From: Alphaproteobacteria bacterium
Lineage (GTDB): Bacteria; Pseudomonadota; Alphaproteobacteria; Sphingomonadales; Sphingomonadaceae
Assembly (NCBI GenBank): GCA_030424845.1
Contig: JAUHWC010000001.1
Span: 682,001 to 746,000 of the forward strand
Direction: 5' to 3'
DNA: 64,000 nt
A program made the translations under genes and the position numbers. Position 1 is the stretch's first letter. Every line of letters begins with the position of its first letter. Positions 44,757 through 53,668 of the stretch are shown piece by piece. The notes under the pieces were generated by a model that was not told where the DNA came from, did not search any database, and saw only the letters and a program-made list of their open reading frames with translations.

Positions 44757-44782
44757 AAAAAGGGGGCCGCGAAGCCCCCTTC
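44757..44782 (-). terminator. Terminator of the TonB receptor gene (copy 2)
   Basis: Same core as the terminator at 44226: GGGGGC CGCGAA GCCCCC, with TTTTTCTTT in the receptor-gene direction. It lies about 28 bases past the receptor stop. Confidence 0.86.
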
Positions 44783-44809
44783 TCCTTGCTCTTCTGGCGG
44801 GTCGCGCCC

Positions 44810-47530
44810 CTAGAAGCCGATGCGAACCGTCGCGCCCCAGGTGCGCGGCTGGTTGGGATAGCCGGAAATCGAGCCGGGCTGTGCCGGACTGTCGAACAGC
44901 GACAGCAGGTAGCGATCGTTGAGCAGGTTGCGGCCCCAGATGGACAGTTCCGCACCGGCATCCTCGAACACATAGGTGATCGATGCCGAAAGCTCGTCCA
45001 CCTGGCGGGTGAACGGCGCCGCGGCTGCAATCGCCTGTGCCTGGCCGCCATCGGGCAGCGTCGGATCGAGGAAGCCGGGCAGGCCGTCCACGATCTGGGT
45101 GTTGGATTCGAACGCATAGGTCGAACGCAGCAGCACCGTGTCACCATTGCCCAGCGGCTGCGCCCACTGGCCACCAAGGACGACCGTCCATTCCGGGATA
45201 CCGGCAGGCTTGGTGCCCGAGATGTTGCCGAAGGGCGAGAGCGGGAAGCTGACGTAGCTGGGATCCAGCCAGGTCACCGCCAGGTTCAGCGTCAGCGGGT
45301 CGACCGGGTTGGCCAGGCCTTCGAACTCGACACCATAAGTGCGCTGCTTGCCCGCGTTGGCGAGGAAGAAGCCGGTGCCGGTGAAGACGTTGGACTGGAA
45401 CCCGTCGATATCCTGGCGGAAACCGGTCAGGTTCATGGAGTAATCACCCCAGTTGCCCTTCAGGCCGATTTCGATGACTTCCGATTCCTCCGGCCCGGCA
45501 AAGCGGCTGCCGAAGGTCTGGTTGTTGAACAGCAGGCCGGCAGCAGCCAGCGCCGCTGCATCGCCCGGTGCCGGACGGCTGTCACGGCTCAGCGCGAAGG
45601 AGCTGGCCTTGAAGCCCGTGGCATAGCTCACATAGACGTTGAGGTCCGGCGAGATGTCGTAGGCGAGGCGTGCAGTCCACGAGAAGTCGTTGTCCGAGGT
45701 CTTGCCGCTTTCGATCGCATTCGGGATGTTCACGAAGCGCGGGAAGTTCTGCAGCGCCTGGGCAATCAGCAGCGAGTTGACGTTGGGATTGGTGTCATTG
45801 GCATCGGCGAAGGCCTGGACCTGCGCCTGTGCGCCAGCAGCGATCAGCGGATAGGCCGCTGCGCCCTGTGCGCCGTAGATGCTGGTACCGTCGATCACCG
45901 CAGCCAGTTCTGCCGGAGTAGCGGCAGAGCCGGCGCAAACGCCCGGCAGCTGCAGACACACGCCAACCGCGATCGCGCCTGGCGTACCCTGGGCCACGAT
46001 GGCGCGGTTGCCCAGCACCACGAGGTCGAGGTTGGAGAACACGCCGGTGGACTGGTAATTGGTCGCACCGGTCTTGTCGTCCATCGTGTAGTTGCCGCCA
46101 AGCGTCAGGGTGAGGCCGTCAGTGACCTCGAAATCGACCTGGGCGAACAGCGACAGCGCCTTGTTGTCCAGCGTGAAGAAACCGCTTTCCACGATACCCG
46201 GGGCAAAGAAGGTGCCGATGAACTGGGTGGGATCGCCAGCCAGCGCACCAAGCGTGCCTTCAGCCTGGGTCAGCGTCTGGCCCAGCAGCGAAGTGGTCAG
46301 CACGTTGGCGAAGGGACGGAAATCCTCGCCATAGGCAACGCGCTGGTCCTCACGCACGGATTCGTCGAAGTAGAACATGCCGGCCAGGGCAGTGACCCGG
46401 TCCCAATCCGCGCTGATGCGGAATTCCTGGGTGAAGGTCTTGAGCTTCTGTTCGTTGAAGCGCTGCAGCAGGTCAGCCGAGGTGAAGTCCACGTCCTGGC
46501 CGAAATCGCCGGCCGTCTCGCGATAGGCCGTGATCGAGGTGAGCGTGAGAACATCGCTCACATCAAGATCGAACTGGGCCGAAACGCCGCCGTTCTGCAC
46601 ATCGTTGGTGGACGGGAAGTTGTTGTAGACCGTGTTTGCAAAGGCATCGGCAGGTGCGTTCACCTCGCCGCCGATGGCCTGCAGGGCCTGGGTGAAGCTG
46701 GACGGCTGGAGGTTGACCACGCCGCAGCAGTTCTCATTCAGGCTGTCATAATCGGCAATGACGCGGGCCGTGAAGTCATCGCCATTGTCGAACAGCAGCT
46801 GGCCGCGCACGAACCAGCGATCGCGTTCGTTGGTGCGGGTGCCGCTTCCGGCATCGCGGTTGTAACCGTCACGACGGGCATAACCGGCAGCGATGCTGCC
46901 TGCAAAGCTGTCGGACAGCGGGCCGGTGATATAGCCGCGCACGACCTGCGCGTTGTACTTGCCATAGGAGATTTCAGCCGAACCTTCGGGCGTGAAGGAC
47001 GGTTCGCTGGTCACCAGCGAGATGATGCCGGCAGAAGCGTTCTTGCCGAACAGGGTGGACTGCGGGCCGCGCAGCACTTCGATCCGGCTGACATTCGGCA
47101 GGTCGCTGATCTGCGAGGCCGAGCGGCTGCGATATACGCCGTCGATGAACACGCCGACCGAGGGTTCGATACCGGCGTTGTTGGCACCGTTGCCGAAGCC
47201 GCGGATGATGAAGTTGGTGTTGGCCGAGCTCTGCAGCTGGGTCACGCGCAGCGAAGGCACCACGGTCTGAAGGTCCTTCAGGTCGCGGATTTCTTCGCGC
47301 TGGAGAGTTTCGGAGGTGGTCACGCTGACAGCCACAGGGATTTCCTGCAGCGTGGCTTCGCGCTTGGTGGCGGTCACGATGATGGCATTACCGGTGGCAA
47401 TGTCATCCTCGATCGCGGATTCGTCCTGTTCTTGCGCCTGTGCAGCCATGGGAATGGCAAAAGCAGCAGTAGCGACCCCGCACAGGAACATGCGGGCAAG
47501 ACCGGCTTTGCCGGAATTACGGATTGTCAT
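44810..47530 (-). CDS. TonB-dependent receptor
   Basis: Outer-membrane active-transport protein of 906 residues. Signal peptide to AAQAQ (about 33). Plug domain: IIVTATKREATLQEIPVAVSVTT (TonB-box-like region), LKDLQTVVPSLRV, GFGNGANNAGIEPSVGVFIDGVY and IEVLRGPQSTLFGKNASAGIISLVT. The barrel ends with a typical aromatic terminus (WGATVRIGF). It belongs to the sphingomonad-expanded receptor class of unknown ligand. No uptake, regulator or degradation genes are adjacent. A good site GGAGATATAC precedes the ATG at 47530; the 7 residues upstream in the frame are rejected. Confidence 0.92.
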   Translation of the reverse strand: MTIRNSGKAGLARMFLCGVATAAFAIPMAAQAQEQDESAIEDDIATGNAIIVTATKREATLQEIPVAVSVTTSETLQREEIRDLKDLQTVVPSLRVTQLQSSANTNFIIRGFGNGANNAGIEPSVGVFIDGVYRSRSASQISDLPNVSRIEVLRGPQSTLFGKNASAGIISLVTSEPSFTPEGSAEISYGKYNAQVVRGYITGPLSDSFAGSIAAGYARRDGYNRDAGSGTRTNERDRWFVRGQLLFDNGDDFTARVIADYDSLNENCCGVVNLQPSSFTQALQAIGGEVNAPADAFANTVYNNFPSTNDVQNGGVSAQFDLDVSDVLTLTSITAYRETAGDFGQDVDFTSADLLQRFNEQKLKTFTQEFRISADWDRVTALAGMFYFDESVREDQRVAYGEDFRPFANVLTTSLLGQTLTQAEGTLGALAGDPTQFIGTFFAPGIVESGFFTLDNKALSLFAQVDFEVTDGLTLTLGGNYTMDDKTGATNYQSTGVFSNLDLVVLGNRAIVAQGTPGAIAVGVCLQLPGVCAGSAATPAELAAVIDGTSIYGAQGAAAYPLIAAGAQAQVQAFADANDTNPNVNSLLIAQALQNFPRFVNIPNAIESGKTSDNDFSWTARLAYDISPDLNVYVSYATGFKASSFALSRDSRPAPGDAAALAAAGLLFNNQTFGSRFAGPEESEVIEIGLKGNWGDYSMNLTGFRQDIDGFQSNVFTGTGFFLANAGKQRTYGVEFEGLANPVDPLTLNLAVTWLDPSYVSFPLSPFGNISGTKPAGIPEWTVVLGGQWAQPLGNGDTVLLRSTYAFESNTQIVDGLPGFLDPTLPDGGQAQAIAAAAPFTRQVDELSASITYVFEDAGAELSIWGRNLLNDRYLLSLFDSPAQPGSISGYPNQPRTWGATVRIGF

Positions 47531-47858
47531 GTATATCTCCATCTCTCCCATGCGATCCGGATGGTCGGTTTTGTTGACCTTTTCGCGGATCTGAACGTGC
47601 TGATTAGGACGGGAGCCCTAGTTGACGCAATGGTAAAGCGCCACAAGACACAATATTCCGTTGCGTTTGAAACCGCACCTGTCACCCATCTGCCACAATA
47701 TGCGGGGCAGAAAGGGTTTTCCGGAAGGGTAACTGCCGCTGATCCGGCACAAACCGCTTGCACCTTGCGATAGGGCCTCCCCTCCGCTAAACGGCACTTC
47801 GATTTCGCAGTTGCGAAAATTTGCTGCACCGCACAACATTCCAAGGCTACACCAAACC
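47531..47858. promoter_or_regulatory. Divergent promoter gap between TonB receptor and typA
   Basis: 328 bases without a gene. No riboswitch, Fur-type or other known operator was recognised by eye. TTGCGTCAACTAGGG upstream of the receptor on the minus strand is a weak promoter-like site. Promoters of both neighbours must lie here. Confidence 0.4.
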
Positions 47859-49682
47859 ATGTCCGCGCCCCTTCGTAACGTGGCGATCATCGCCCACGTC
47901 GACCACGGTAAAACCACGCTGGTTGACCAGCTCTTCCGCCAGTCCGGCACCTTCCGCGACAACCAGCGCATCGAAGAACGCGCCATGGACAGCGGCGACC
48001 TGGAAAAGGAACGCGGCATCACCATCCTTGCCAAGTGCACTTCGGTGGAATGGAACGGCACGCGCATCAACATCGTCGACACGCCCGGACACGCCGATTT
48101 CGGCGCGGAAGTGGAACGCATCCTGTCGATGGTCGATGGCGTGATCCTGCTGGTGGACAGCGCCGAAGGCGCGATGCCGCAGACCAAGTTCGTCACCGGA
48201 AAGGCGCTTTCTCTGGGCCTGAGGCCCATCGTCGTGGTCAACAAGATCGACCGCCCCGACGGCCGCCATTCCGAAGTGCTGGACGAAGTGTTCGACCTCT
48301 TCGTCTCGCTCGATGCCAATGACGAGCAGCTTGATTTCCCCGTGCTCTACGCCTCGGGCCGCGATGGCTATGCCAGCGAGGACCCCGATGCCCGCGAAGG
48401 CAACCTGGAACCGCTGTTCCAGAAGATCGTCGACCACGTGCCCGAGCCGGGGCTCGACACCTCGGGCAAGTTCACTTTCCTCGCCACGCTGCTGGATCGC
48501 GACAACTTCATGGGCCGCATCCTGACGGGCCGCGTGCAGTCCGGCTCGCTCAAGGTGAACGACCAGATCCACGCACTGGATGCAGACGGCAATGTGATCG
48601 AGACCGGCCGCGCCACCAAGGTGCTGGCCTTCCGCGGCCTCGAGCGCGTGCCGGTGGACAGCGCGCAGGCCGGTGACATCATCGCGCTTGCCGGCCTTGA
48701 AAAGGCGACCGTTGCCAACACCATCTGCGATCCCTCGGTGCGCGAACCCATCGCCGCCCAGCCGATCGATCCGCCGACGCTGGCGATGCGCTTTTCGGTC
48801 AACGACAGTCCGCTCGCCGGGCGCGAGGGGGACAAGGTCACCAGCCGCATGATCCGCGACCGCCTGATGCGCGAAGCGGAAACCAATGTCGCCATCCGCG
48901 TGACCGAGAGCGAGGACAAGGACAGCTTCGAGGTTGCCGGCCGCGGCGAACTGCAGCTCGGCGTGCTGATCGAGACCATGCGCCGCGAAGGTTTCGAGCT
49001 GGGCATCTCCCGCCCGCGCGTGATCTACCGCGAGGAAGACGGCCAGCGCCTCGAACCCTATGAAACGGTGGTCATCGACGTTGACGATGAATATTCGGGC
49101 ACCGTCGTCGAGAAGATGCAGCGCCGCAAGGCCGACCTGCAGGAAATGCGCCCGTCCGGCCAGGGCAAGACGCGCATCACCTTCTCCGCCCCTTCGCGCG
49201 GCCTGATTGGCTATCACGGCGAATTCCTGTCCGACACGCGCGGCACGGGCATCATGAACCGCCTGTTCGAAAAGTACGGCCCCTACAAGGGCCGCATCGA
49301 AGGCCGCATCAACGGCGTGCTGATCAGCATGGAAACCGGCGATGCCGTGGCTTACGCGCTGAATGCACTGGAAGAGCGTGGCGAGCTGTTCATCGGCAGC
49401 GGCACCAAGCTTTATGAAGGCATGATCATCGGCGAGAACGCCAAGCCGGACGATCTGGAAGTGAACCCGCTGAAGTCCAAGCAGCTGACCAACTTCCGCT
49501 CCAGCGGCAAGGATGACGCCATCCGCCTCACCCCGCCGCGCCAGATGACGCTGGAACAGGCCATCGCCTATATCGACGACGATGAAATGGTCGAGGTCAC
49601 CCCGCAGAACATCCGACTGCGCAAGGCCCTGCTCGACCCGCACGAGCGCAAGAAGGCCAAGCGCCGCGCCGACGCGGCCTGA
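47859..49682 (+). CDS. typA: Translational GTPase TypA/BipA
   Basis: 607 residues. G1 [21 protein letters not shown], the switch [33 protein letters not shown], and [12 protein letters not shown]-like domains follow, and the specific C-terminal domain ([23 protein letters not shown]). It is a 50S-binding assembly/stress factor. The start at 47859 follows CAAGG. Ends with a terminator. Confidence 0.97.
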   Translation: MSAPLRNVAIIAHVDHGKTTLVDQLFRQSGTFRDNQRIEERAMDSGDLEKERGITILAKCTSVEWNGTRINIVDTPGHADFGAEVERILSMVDGVILLVDSAEGAMPQTKFVTGKALSLGLRPIVVVNKIDRPDGRHSEVLDEVFDLFVSLDANDEQLDFPVLYASGRDGYASEDPDAREGNLEPLFQKIVDHVPEPGLDTSGKFTFLATLLDRDNFMGRILTGRVQSGSLKVNDQIHALDADGNVIETGRATKVLAFRGLERVPVDSAQAGDIIALAGLEKATVANTICDPSVREPIAAQPIDPPTLAMRFSVNDSPLAGREGDKVTSRMIRDRLMREAETNVAIRVTESEDKDSFEVAGRGELQLGVLIETMRREGFELGISRPRVIYREEDGQRLEPYETVVIDVDDEYSGTVVEKMQRRKADLQEMRPSGQGKTRITFSAPSRGLIGYHGEFLSDTRGTGIMNRLFEKYGPYKGRIEGRINGVLISMETGDAVAYALNALEERGELFIGSGTKLYEGMIIGENAKPDDLEVNPLKSKQLTNFRSSGKDDAIRLTPPRQMTLEQAIAYIDDDEMVEVTPQNIRLRKALLDPHERKKAKRRADAA

Positions 49683-49694
49683 TCGGATTGAAGC

Positions 49695-49723
49695 AAGGGC
49701 CGGACCGCAGTGGTTCGGCCCTT
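49695..49723 (+). terminator. Terminator of typA
   Basis: 12-base stem AAGGGCCGGACC / GGTTCGGCCCTT (with G-T pairs), 5-base loop, followed by CTTGATT. Confidence 0.82.
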
Positions 49724-50046
49724 CTTGATTCAGCCTACCGGCAATGTCCTACACTCCACCCGCTCGCTAGCCGAGCTGGATGGACCAGTGCTGTCTCTTG
49801 CCAGTAACATCGCCAGGAACCGCGCTTGCCCGCGCGGCAGTGGTCGCATTTCCCCGAGGAATTTTTCTCTTCCCGGAACCGTGTTCCATGCGTTCCATCC
49901 GTGCCGCGTTTGCGATGAAGCGAGCGGCATTGCGGCGCGCTTCATCGCGGCCAGCAGAGGGCGAATCACGCCTCGTCCACATGGCCGGGCCACCAGAAAA
50001 GCGCACCCCCTTTCCCATCGCGCCAGCCTGTCCTAAGGCACCTTGC
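49724..50046. repeat. Gene-free interval with inverted repeats
   Basis: About 320 bases before the glycosyltransferase. An open frame crosses it, but it has no ribosome-binding site and an unnatural composition. Seen are GCGATGAAGCG / CGCTTCATCGC (49912-49922 and 49938-49948), a perfect 11-base inverted repeat with a 15-base loop, and the palindrome GGAACCGTGTTCC (49875-49887). They may be an operator or RNA hairpin. Confidence 0.5.
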
Positions 50047-51210
50047 ATGGAAATGGACGACCTTCGCGTTGCCCTGTTCAGCGGGAACTACAACTACGTT
50101 CGCGATGGCGCGAACCAGGCGCTGAACAGGCTGGTGGATTACCTGCTGCGGCAGGGTGCCCGCGTGCGCGTCTATTCACCCAAGGTGGAGGAGCCTGCCT
50201 TTGAATGCGCGGGCGAACTGGTGGGCCTGCCCAACCTGCCCATCCCCGGACGCGGCGAATACCGCCTGCCGCTCGCGCTCTCTGCCGAGGTCAAGCAGGA
50301 CCTCGCCAAATTCGTGCCCAATATCGTCCACGTCGCTTCGCCCGATATCGCCGGGCATCGCGCCGTGACATGGGCGAAGGAGCGCGAACTGCCCGTGCTC
50401 GCATCGGTTCACACGCGTTTCGAGACCTATCCGCGCTATTACGGCATGGCTTTCCTCGAACCGGTGGCGGAGGCCATATTGCGGCGCTTCTACAACCGCT
50501 GCGATGCGCTGGTCGCCCCGTCGGAAAGCATGGCGGCCGTGCTGCGCGAGCAGGGCATGAACGACGATATCTCGATCTGGTCGCGCGGCGTGGACCGCGA
50601 GATCTTCGACCCTTCCCGCCGCAGCCTCGAATGGCGCCGGGAACTGGGCATTGGTGATGACGAGGTTGCCGTGGGCTTCCTCGGCCGCCTGGTGATGGAA
50701 AAGGGGCTGGACGTCTTTTCCGATACCGTGCGCGAACTCAAGAAGCGCGGCGTCCCGCACAAGGTGCTGGTGGTGGGCGAAGGTCCCGCGAAGGACTTCT
50801 TTGCCGAACAGGTGCCCGATGCCGTCTTTGCCGGTTTCCAGAAGGGCGCGGACCTTGGCAAGGCCGTGGCAAGCATGGACCTGCTGCTCAACCCTTCGGT
50901 CACCGAGACATTCGGCAATGTCACGCTGGAAGCAATGGCCTGCGGCATCCCCGTGGTCGCCGCGCGCGCTACCGGCAGCACCAGCCTTGTGCGCGATGGC
51001 GAGACCGGGCGACTGGTCGAACCGGGCCGGATTGCCGATTTTGCCGATGTCGTCGAGGCCTATTGCCGCGACGAGGACCTGCGCAGGGTGCATGGCGCAG
51101 CCGGTGAGGTGCGCAGCCGCGAATTCTCTTGGGATGCCATCAATTCGGCCGTTGCGGATGCCTATATCCGCCTTGTCACCACCTATGAGGAAATGCCGTC
51201 CGCTCCATGA
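50047..51210 (+). CDS. GT4-family glycosyltransferase
   Basis: 387 residues, GT-B fold. LRVALFSGNYNYVRDGANQAL opens; GFLGRLVMEKGLDVF marks the C-terminal domain, and EAMACGIPVVAARATGS with the preceding ETFGNVTLE gives the E-x7-E. It resembles glycolipid alpha-mannosyl- and sulfoquinovosyl-type transferases (SqdX/MgtA-like). The lipid or sugar used cannot be told. AAGGCACC precedes the ATG at 50047. It overlaps rarA by 4 bases. Confidence 0.88.
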   Translation: MEMDDLRVALFSGNYNYVRDGANQALNRLVDYLLRQGARVRVYSPKVEEPAFECAGELVGLPNLPIPGRGEYRLPLALSAEVKQDLAKFVPNIVHVASPDIAGHRAVTWAKERELPVLASVHTRFETYPRYYGMAFLEPVAEAILRRFYNRCDALVAPSESMAAVLREQGMNDDISIWSRGVDREIFDPSRRSLEWRRELGIGDDEVAVGFLGRLVMEKGLDVFSDTVRELKKRGVPHKVLVVGEGPAKDFFAEQVPDAVFAGFQKGADLGKAVASMDLLLNPSVTETFGNVTLEAMACGIPVVAARATGSTSLVRDGETGRLVEPGRIADFADVVEAYCRDEDLRRVHGAAGEVRSREFSWDAINSAVADAYIRLVTTYEEMPSAP

Positions 51211-52526
51211 GCGACCTGTTCGAAGAGGAACCGGCGCAAGGTTTCGCCGATGACGAGCCGGCCAGGGATGCCCCGCTGGCAGACCGGCTGCGCCCGCGCG
51301 CGCTGGAAGAGGTGATCGGGCAAAGCCACATCACCGGCCCCGAAGGCGCGATCGGGCGGATGGTCGCCGCGGGGCGCTTGTCCAGCCTGATCCTGTGGGG
51401 CCCGCCCGGGACCGGCAAGACCAGCATCGCCCGCCTGCTCGCCGCTGCCGTCGGCATGCGATACGAAGCGGTAAGCGCGGTCTTCTCCGGTGTTGCGGAC
51501 TTGAAGAAGGCCTTCGCCGCCGCCGAAACCGCGCGCAAGGCCGGGCAGAAAACGCTGCTGTTCGTGGACGAGATCCACCGCTTCAACCGCGCCCAGCAGG
51601 ACAGCTTCCTGCCTTTCGTGGAAAGCGGCGCGGTAACGCTGGTGGGCGCGACCACGGAAAACCCCAGCTTCGAATTGAACGCGGCATTGCTCAGCCGCGC
51701 GCAGGTGCTGATCCTGCACCGGCTCGATGCCGAAGCGCTGGGGCAATTGCTTGACCGGGCAGAGGAGCTGGAAGGCCCCCTTCCCCTGACCCCCGAGGCG
51801 AAGGACGCGCTGGTGGCAAGTGCCGATGGTGACGGGCGCTTCCTCTTGAACCAGGCGGAAACGCTCTACGCCGCGAACATTCCCGCGCCGCTCGAACTGG
51901 CAGGCCTGGGCCAGTTCCTGCAACGCCGCGTGGCCGTGTACGACAAGGACCGCGAGGGGCATTACAACCTCATTTCCGCGCTTCACAAGGCGGTGCGCGG
52001 CTCCGATCCGCAAGCCGCGCTCTATTACATGGCGCGCATGCTGGTGGCTGGCGAGGAACCGCTGTTCGTGGCTCGCCGCCTCATTCGCATGGCGGTGGAG
52101 GATATCGGCATGGCTGATCCGCAGGCGCTCACCCAGTGCGTGGCGGCAAAGGATGCCTACCAGTTCCTCGGCAGCCCTGAGGGTGAACTGGCGCTGGTGC
52201 AGGCCTGCATCTACATCGCCACCGCGCCCAAGTCGAACGCCGCCTACATGGCGCAGAAAGCCGCGTGGAAAGCCGCCCGCGATACCGGCAGCCTGATGCC
52301 GCCGATGAACATCGTCAACGCGCCCACGAAGCTGATGAAGGATGCCGGTTACGGCGCGGGCTATTCCTATGACCACGATGCCGAGGACGGGTTTTCGGGC
52401 GACAACTACTGGCCGCAGGATATGGACCCGCAGACCTTCTACGCCCCCGTGGAACGCGGGTTCGAGCGCGAAGTGAAGAAGCGGCTCGACTATTGGGAAA
52501 AGCTGCGCGGGGAACGGCGTGGTTAG
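51207..52526 (+). CDS. rarA: Replication-associated recombination protein RarA
   Basis: AAA+ ATPase of 439 residues (MgsA/WRNIP1 family) acting at stalled forks. ADRLRPRALEEVIGQSHI, Walker A WGPPGTGKTSIARLLA, Walker B FVDEIHRFNRAQQDSFLPFVE, sensor TTENPSF, and the C-terminal tetramer domain with SDPQAALYYMARMLVAGEEPLF and VRRLIRMAVEDIG-type text. ATG overlaps the glycosyltransferase stop; it also overlaps the next gene by 8 bases. Confidence 0.97.
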   Translation: MSDLFEEEPAQGFADDEPARDAPLADRLRPRALEEVIGQSHITGPEGAIGRMVAAGRLSSLILWGPPGTGKTSIARLLAAAVGMRYEAVSAVFSGVADLKKAFAAAETARKAGQKTLLFVDEIHRFNRAQQDSFLPFVESGAVTLVGATTENPSFELNAALLSRAQVLILHRLDAEALGQLLDRAEELEGPLPLTPEAKDALVASADGDGRFLLNQAETLYAANIPAPLELAGLGQFLQRRVAVYDKDREGHYNLISALHKAVRGSDPQAALYYMARMLVAGEEPLFVARRLIRMAVEDIGMADPQALTQCVAAKDAYQFLGSPEGELALVQACIYIATAPKSNAAYMAQKAAWKAARDTGSLMPPMNIVNAPTKLMKDAGYGAGYSYDHDAEDGFSGDNYWPQDMDPQTFYAPVERGFEREVKKRLDYWEKLRGERRG

Positions 52527-53400
52527 GCATTTCTCGCATTACGTGGCGATTGACTGGTCTGGCGCAAAGGGATCGCACCACAAGTCCATCGCCATGGCGA
52601 TTGCCGATGCCGAAGGCGGACCGCCGGTGCTGGTGGAGCGGGCACGCGGATGGTCGCGGCAGGAACTGCTCGACGTGTTGCGCGATGACTTGCCGCGCGA
52701 GAGCTTCGTCGGTGTCGACCTTGGTATCTCGCTGCCGTTCATGGATTGCGGCGCCTTCTTCCCCGGCCATCCGGAAAGCCCGCGTGATGCGGAATCGCTC
52801 TGGGCGCTGATCGAGGAAGTCTGCTGGGCGGACGAGCACCTGTCCGCCGGCAGCTTCGTCTCCCACCCCAAGCTGGGCGAATATTTCCACCACGGTGAAC
52901 GCCGCGGCGCGCATTTCGGCTGCGATGGCGCTGCCCACAAGAACGGACGCCTGCGGGTGACAGAGCATGCCCAGGCAGCCAACGGCCTGCGCCCGACGAG
53001 CAATTTCAAGCTGGTCGGCGCAAGCCAGGTGGGCAAGTCCAGCCTCACCGGCATGCGCGTGCTGCATGCGCTTCGCGGCAAGCTTTCCGTCTGGCCGGTC
53101 GATCCGCTGCCGCGTTCAGGGCCGGTGATCGCGGAAATCTATACCTCGATCGCATCGCTGGCAGCCGGGCGGACGGCCGCCAGGGCCAAGGTCAAGACGC
53201 GCGTGGAACTGGACGACGCGCTGGTGGCACTCGGAAGCCCGCCCCTGGGCGGTGCGGGGCCGATTGACGACCATTCCTCCGACGCGCTGCTCACCGCCGC
53301 ATGGATGCGCAGCAATGCCCAGCGGCCCGAGTTGTGGGCACCTGCCGGGATGACTCGCGAAATTGCCAAAACTGAGGGCTGGACCTTTGGCGTGACTTGA
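52519..53400 (+). CDS. Conserved protein with RNase H-like fold (DUF429-like)
   Basis: 293 residues, GTG start 8 bases within rarA. HYVAIDWSGAKGSHHKSIAMAIA and SFVGVDLGISLPF are the strands with acidic residues that fit an RNase H/DUF429-like fold; a third Asp lies in DDHSSDALLTAAWM. Function not known. Coupling with rarA hints at nucleic acid processing, but that is inference. The family match is from the pattern only. Confidence 0.62.
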   Translation: MVRHFSHYVAIDWSGAKGSHHKSIAMAIADAEGGPPVLVERARGWSRQELLDVLRDDLPRESFVGVDLGISLPFMDCGAFFPGHPESPRDAESLWALIEEVCWADEHLSAGSFVSHPKLGEYFHHGERRGAHFGCDGAAHKNGRLRVTEHAQAANGLRPTSNFKLVGASQVGKSSLTGMRVLHALRGKLSVWPVDPLPRSGPVIAEIYTSIASLAAGRTAARAKVKTRVELDDALVALGSPPLGGAGPIDDHSSDALLTAAWMRSNAQRPELWAPAGMTREIAKTEGWTFGVT

Positions 53401-53467
53401 GCCAATGGTGCGGTCCCTCGCTCGATGAGGGCGAAAACAGCTTTCCTACAGCTGGCCAGCGATGCGT

Positions 53468-53564
53468 AGGGACGGACAAGAACGGCCGTCCTCAAGCAGC
53501 GAAGCGGCAGGACGGACAAGACAGCCGTCCTCAAGCAGCCAAGCGGTAGGACGGACAGAAAGCC
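53468..53564 (+). repeat. Two and a half tandem repeats of ~40 bases
   Basis: Units at 53468-53508, 53509-53547 and a partial at 53548-53564 share GGACGGACA, GCCGTCCTCAAGCAGC and AAGCGG. Each full unit contains a GGACGG / CCGTCC inverted pair. They lie between the DUF429-like gene and tRNA-Thr. Only two full units with no spacers, so not a CRISPR. Confidence 0.8.
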
Positions 53565-53567
53565 AGT

Positions 53568-53643
53568 GCCGGCTTAGCTCAGTTGGTAGAGCAGTTGATT
53601 TGTAATCATCAGGCCGCGGGTTCGAATCCTGCAGCCGGCACCA
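53568..53643 (+). tRNA. tRNA-Thr (anticodon TGT)
   Basis: 76 bases: acceptor GCCGGCT / AGCCGGC with encoded CCA, D-arm GCTCAGTTGGTAGAGC, anticodon loop TTTGTAA giving TGT, and T-loop TTCGAAT. One anticodon-stem pair is T-T, as in related tRNA-Thr genes. Confidence 0.96.
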
Positions 53644-53668
53644 CTTTCCCGCTTGTCAGCAGGCGGGA

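Noticed and set aside
44690-47773. Very long open frame on the plus strand opposite the TonB receptor gene
   Set aside because: It is the antisense shadow of a strongly supported receptor gene. The translation is His/Asp/Arg-rich with no domain, as expected for the reverse frame of high-GC coding DNA.
49780-50046. In-frame 89-residue N-terminal extension of the glycosyltransferase
   Set aside because: The family starts at the MEMDDLRVAL position with a good ribosome-binding site. The extension has two inverted repeats and an Arg/Pro/Cys-rich composition.
53468-53564. Possible CRISPR-like repeats
   Set aside because: Only two full tandem units with no variable spacers and no cas genes nearby.
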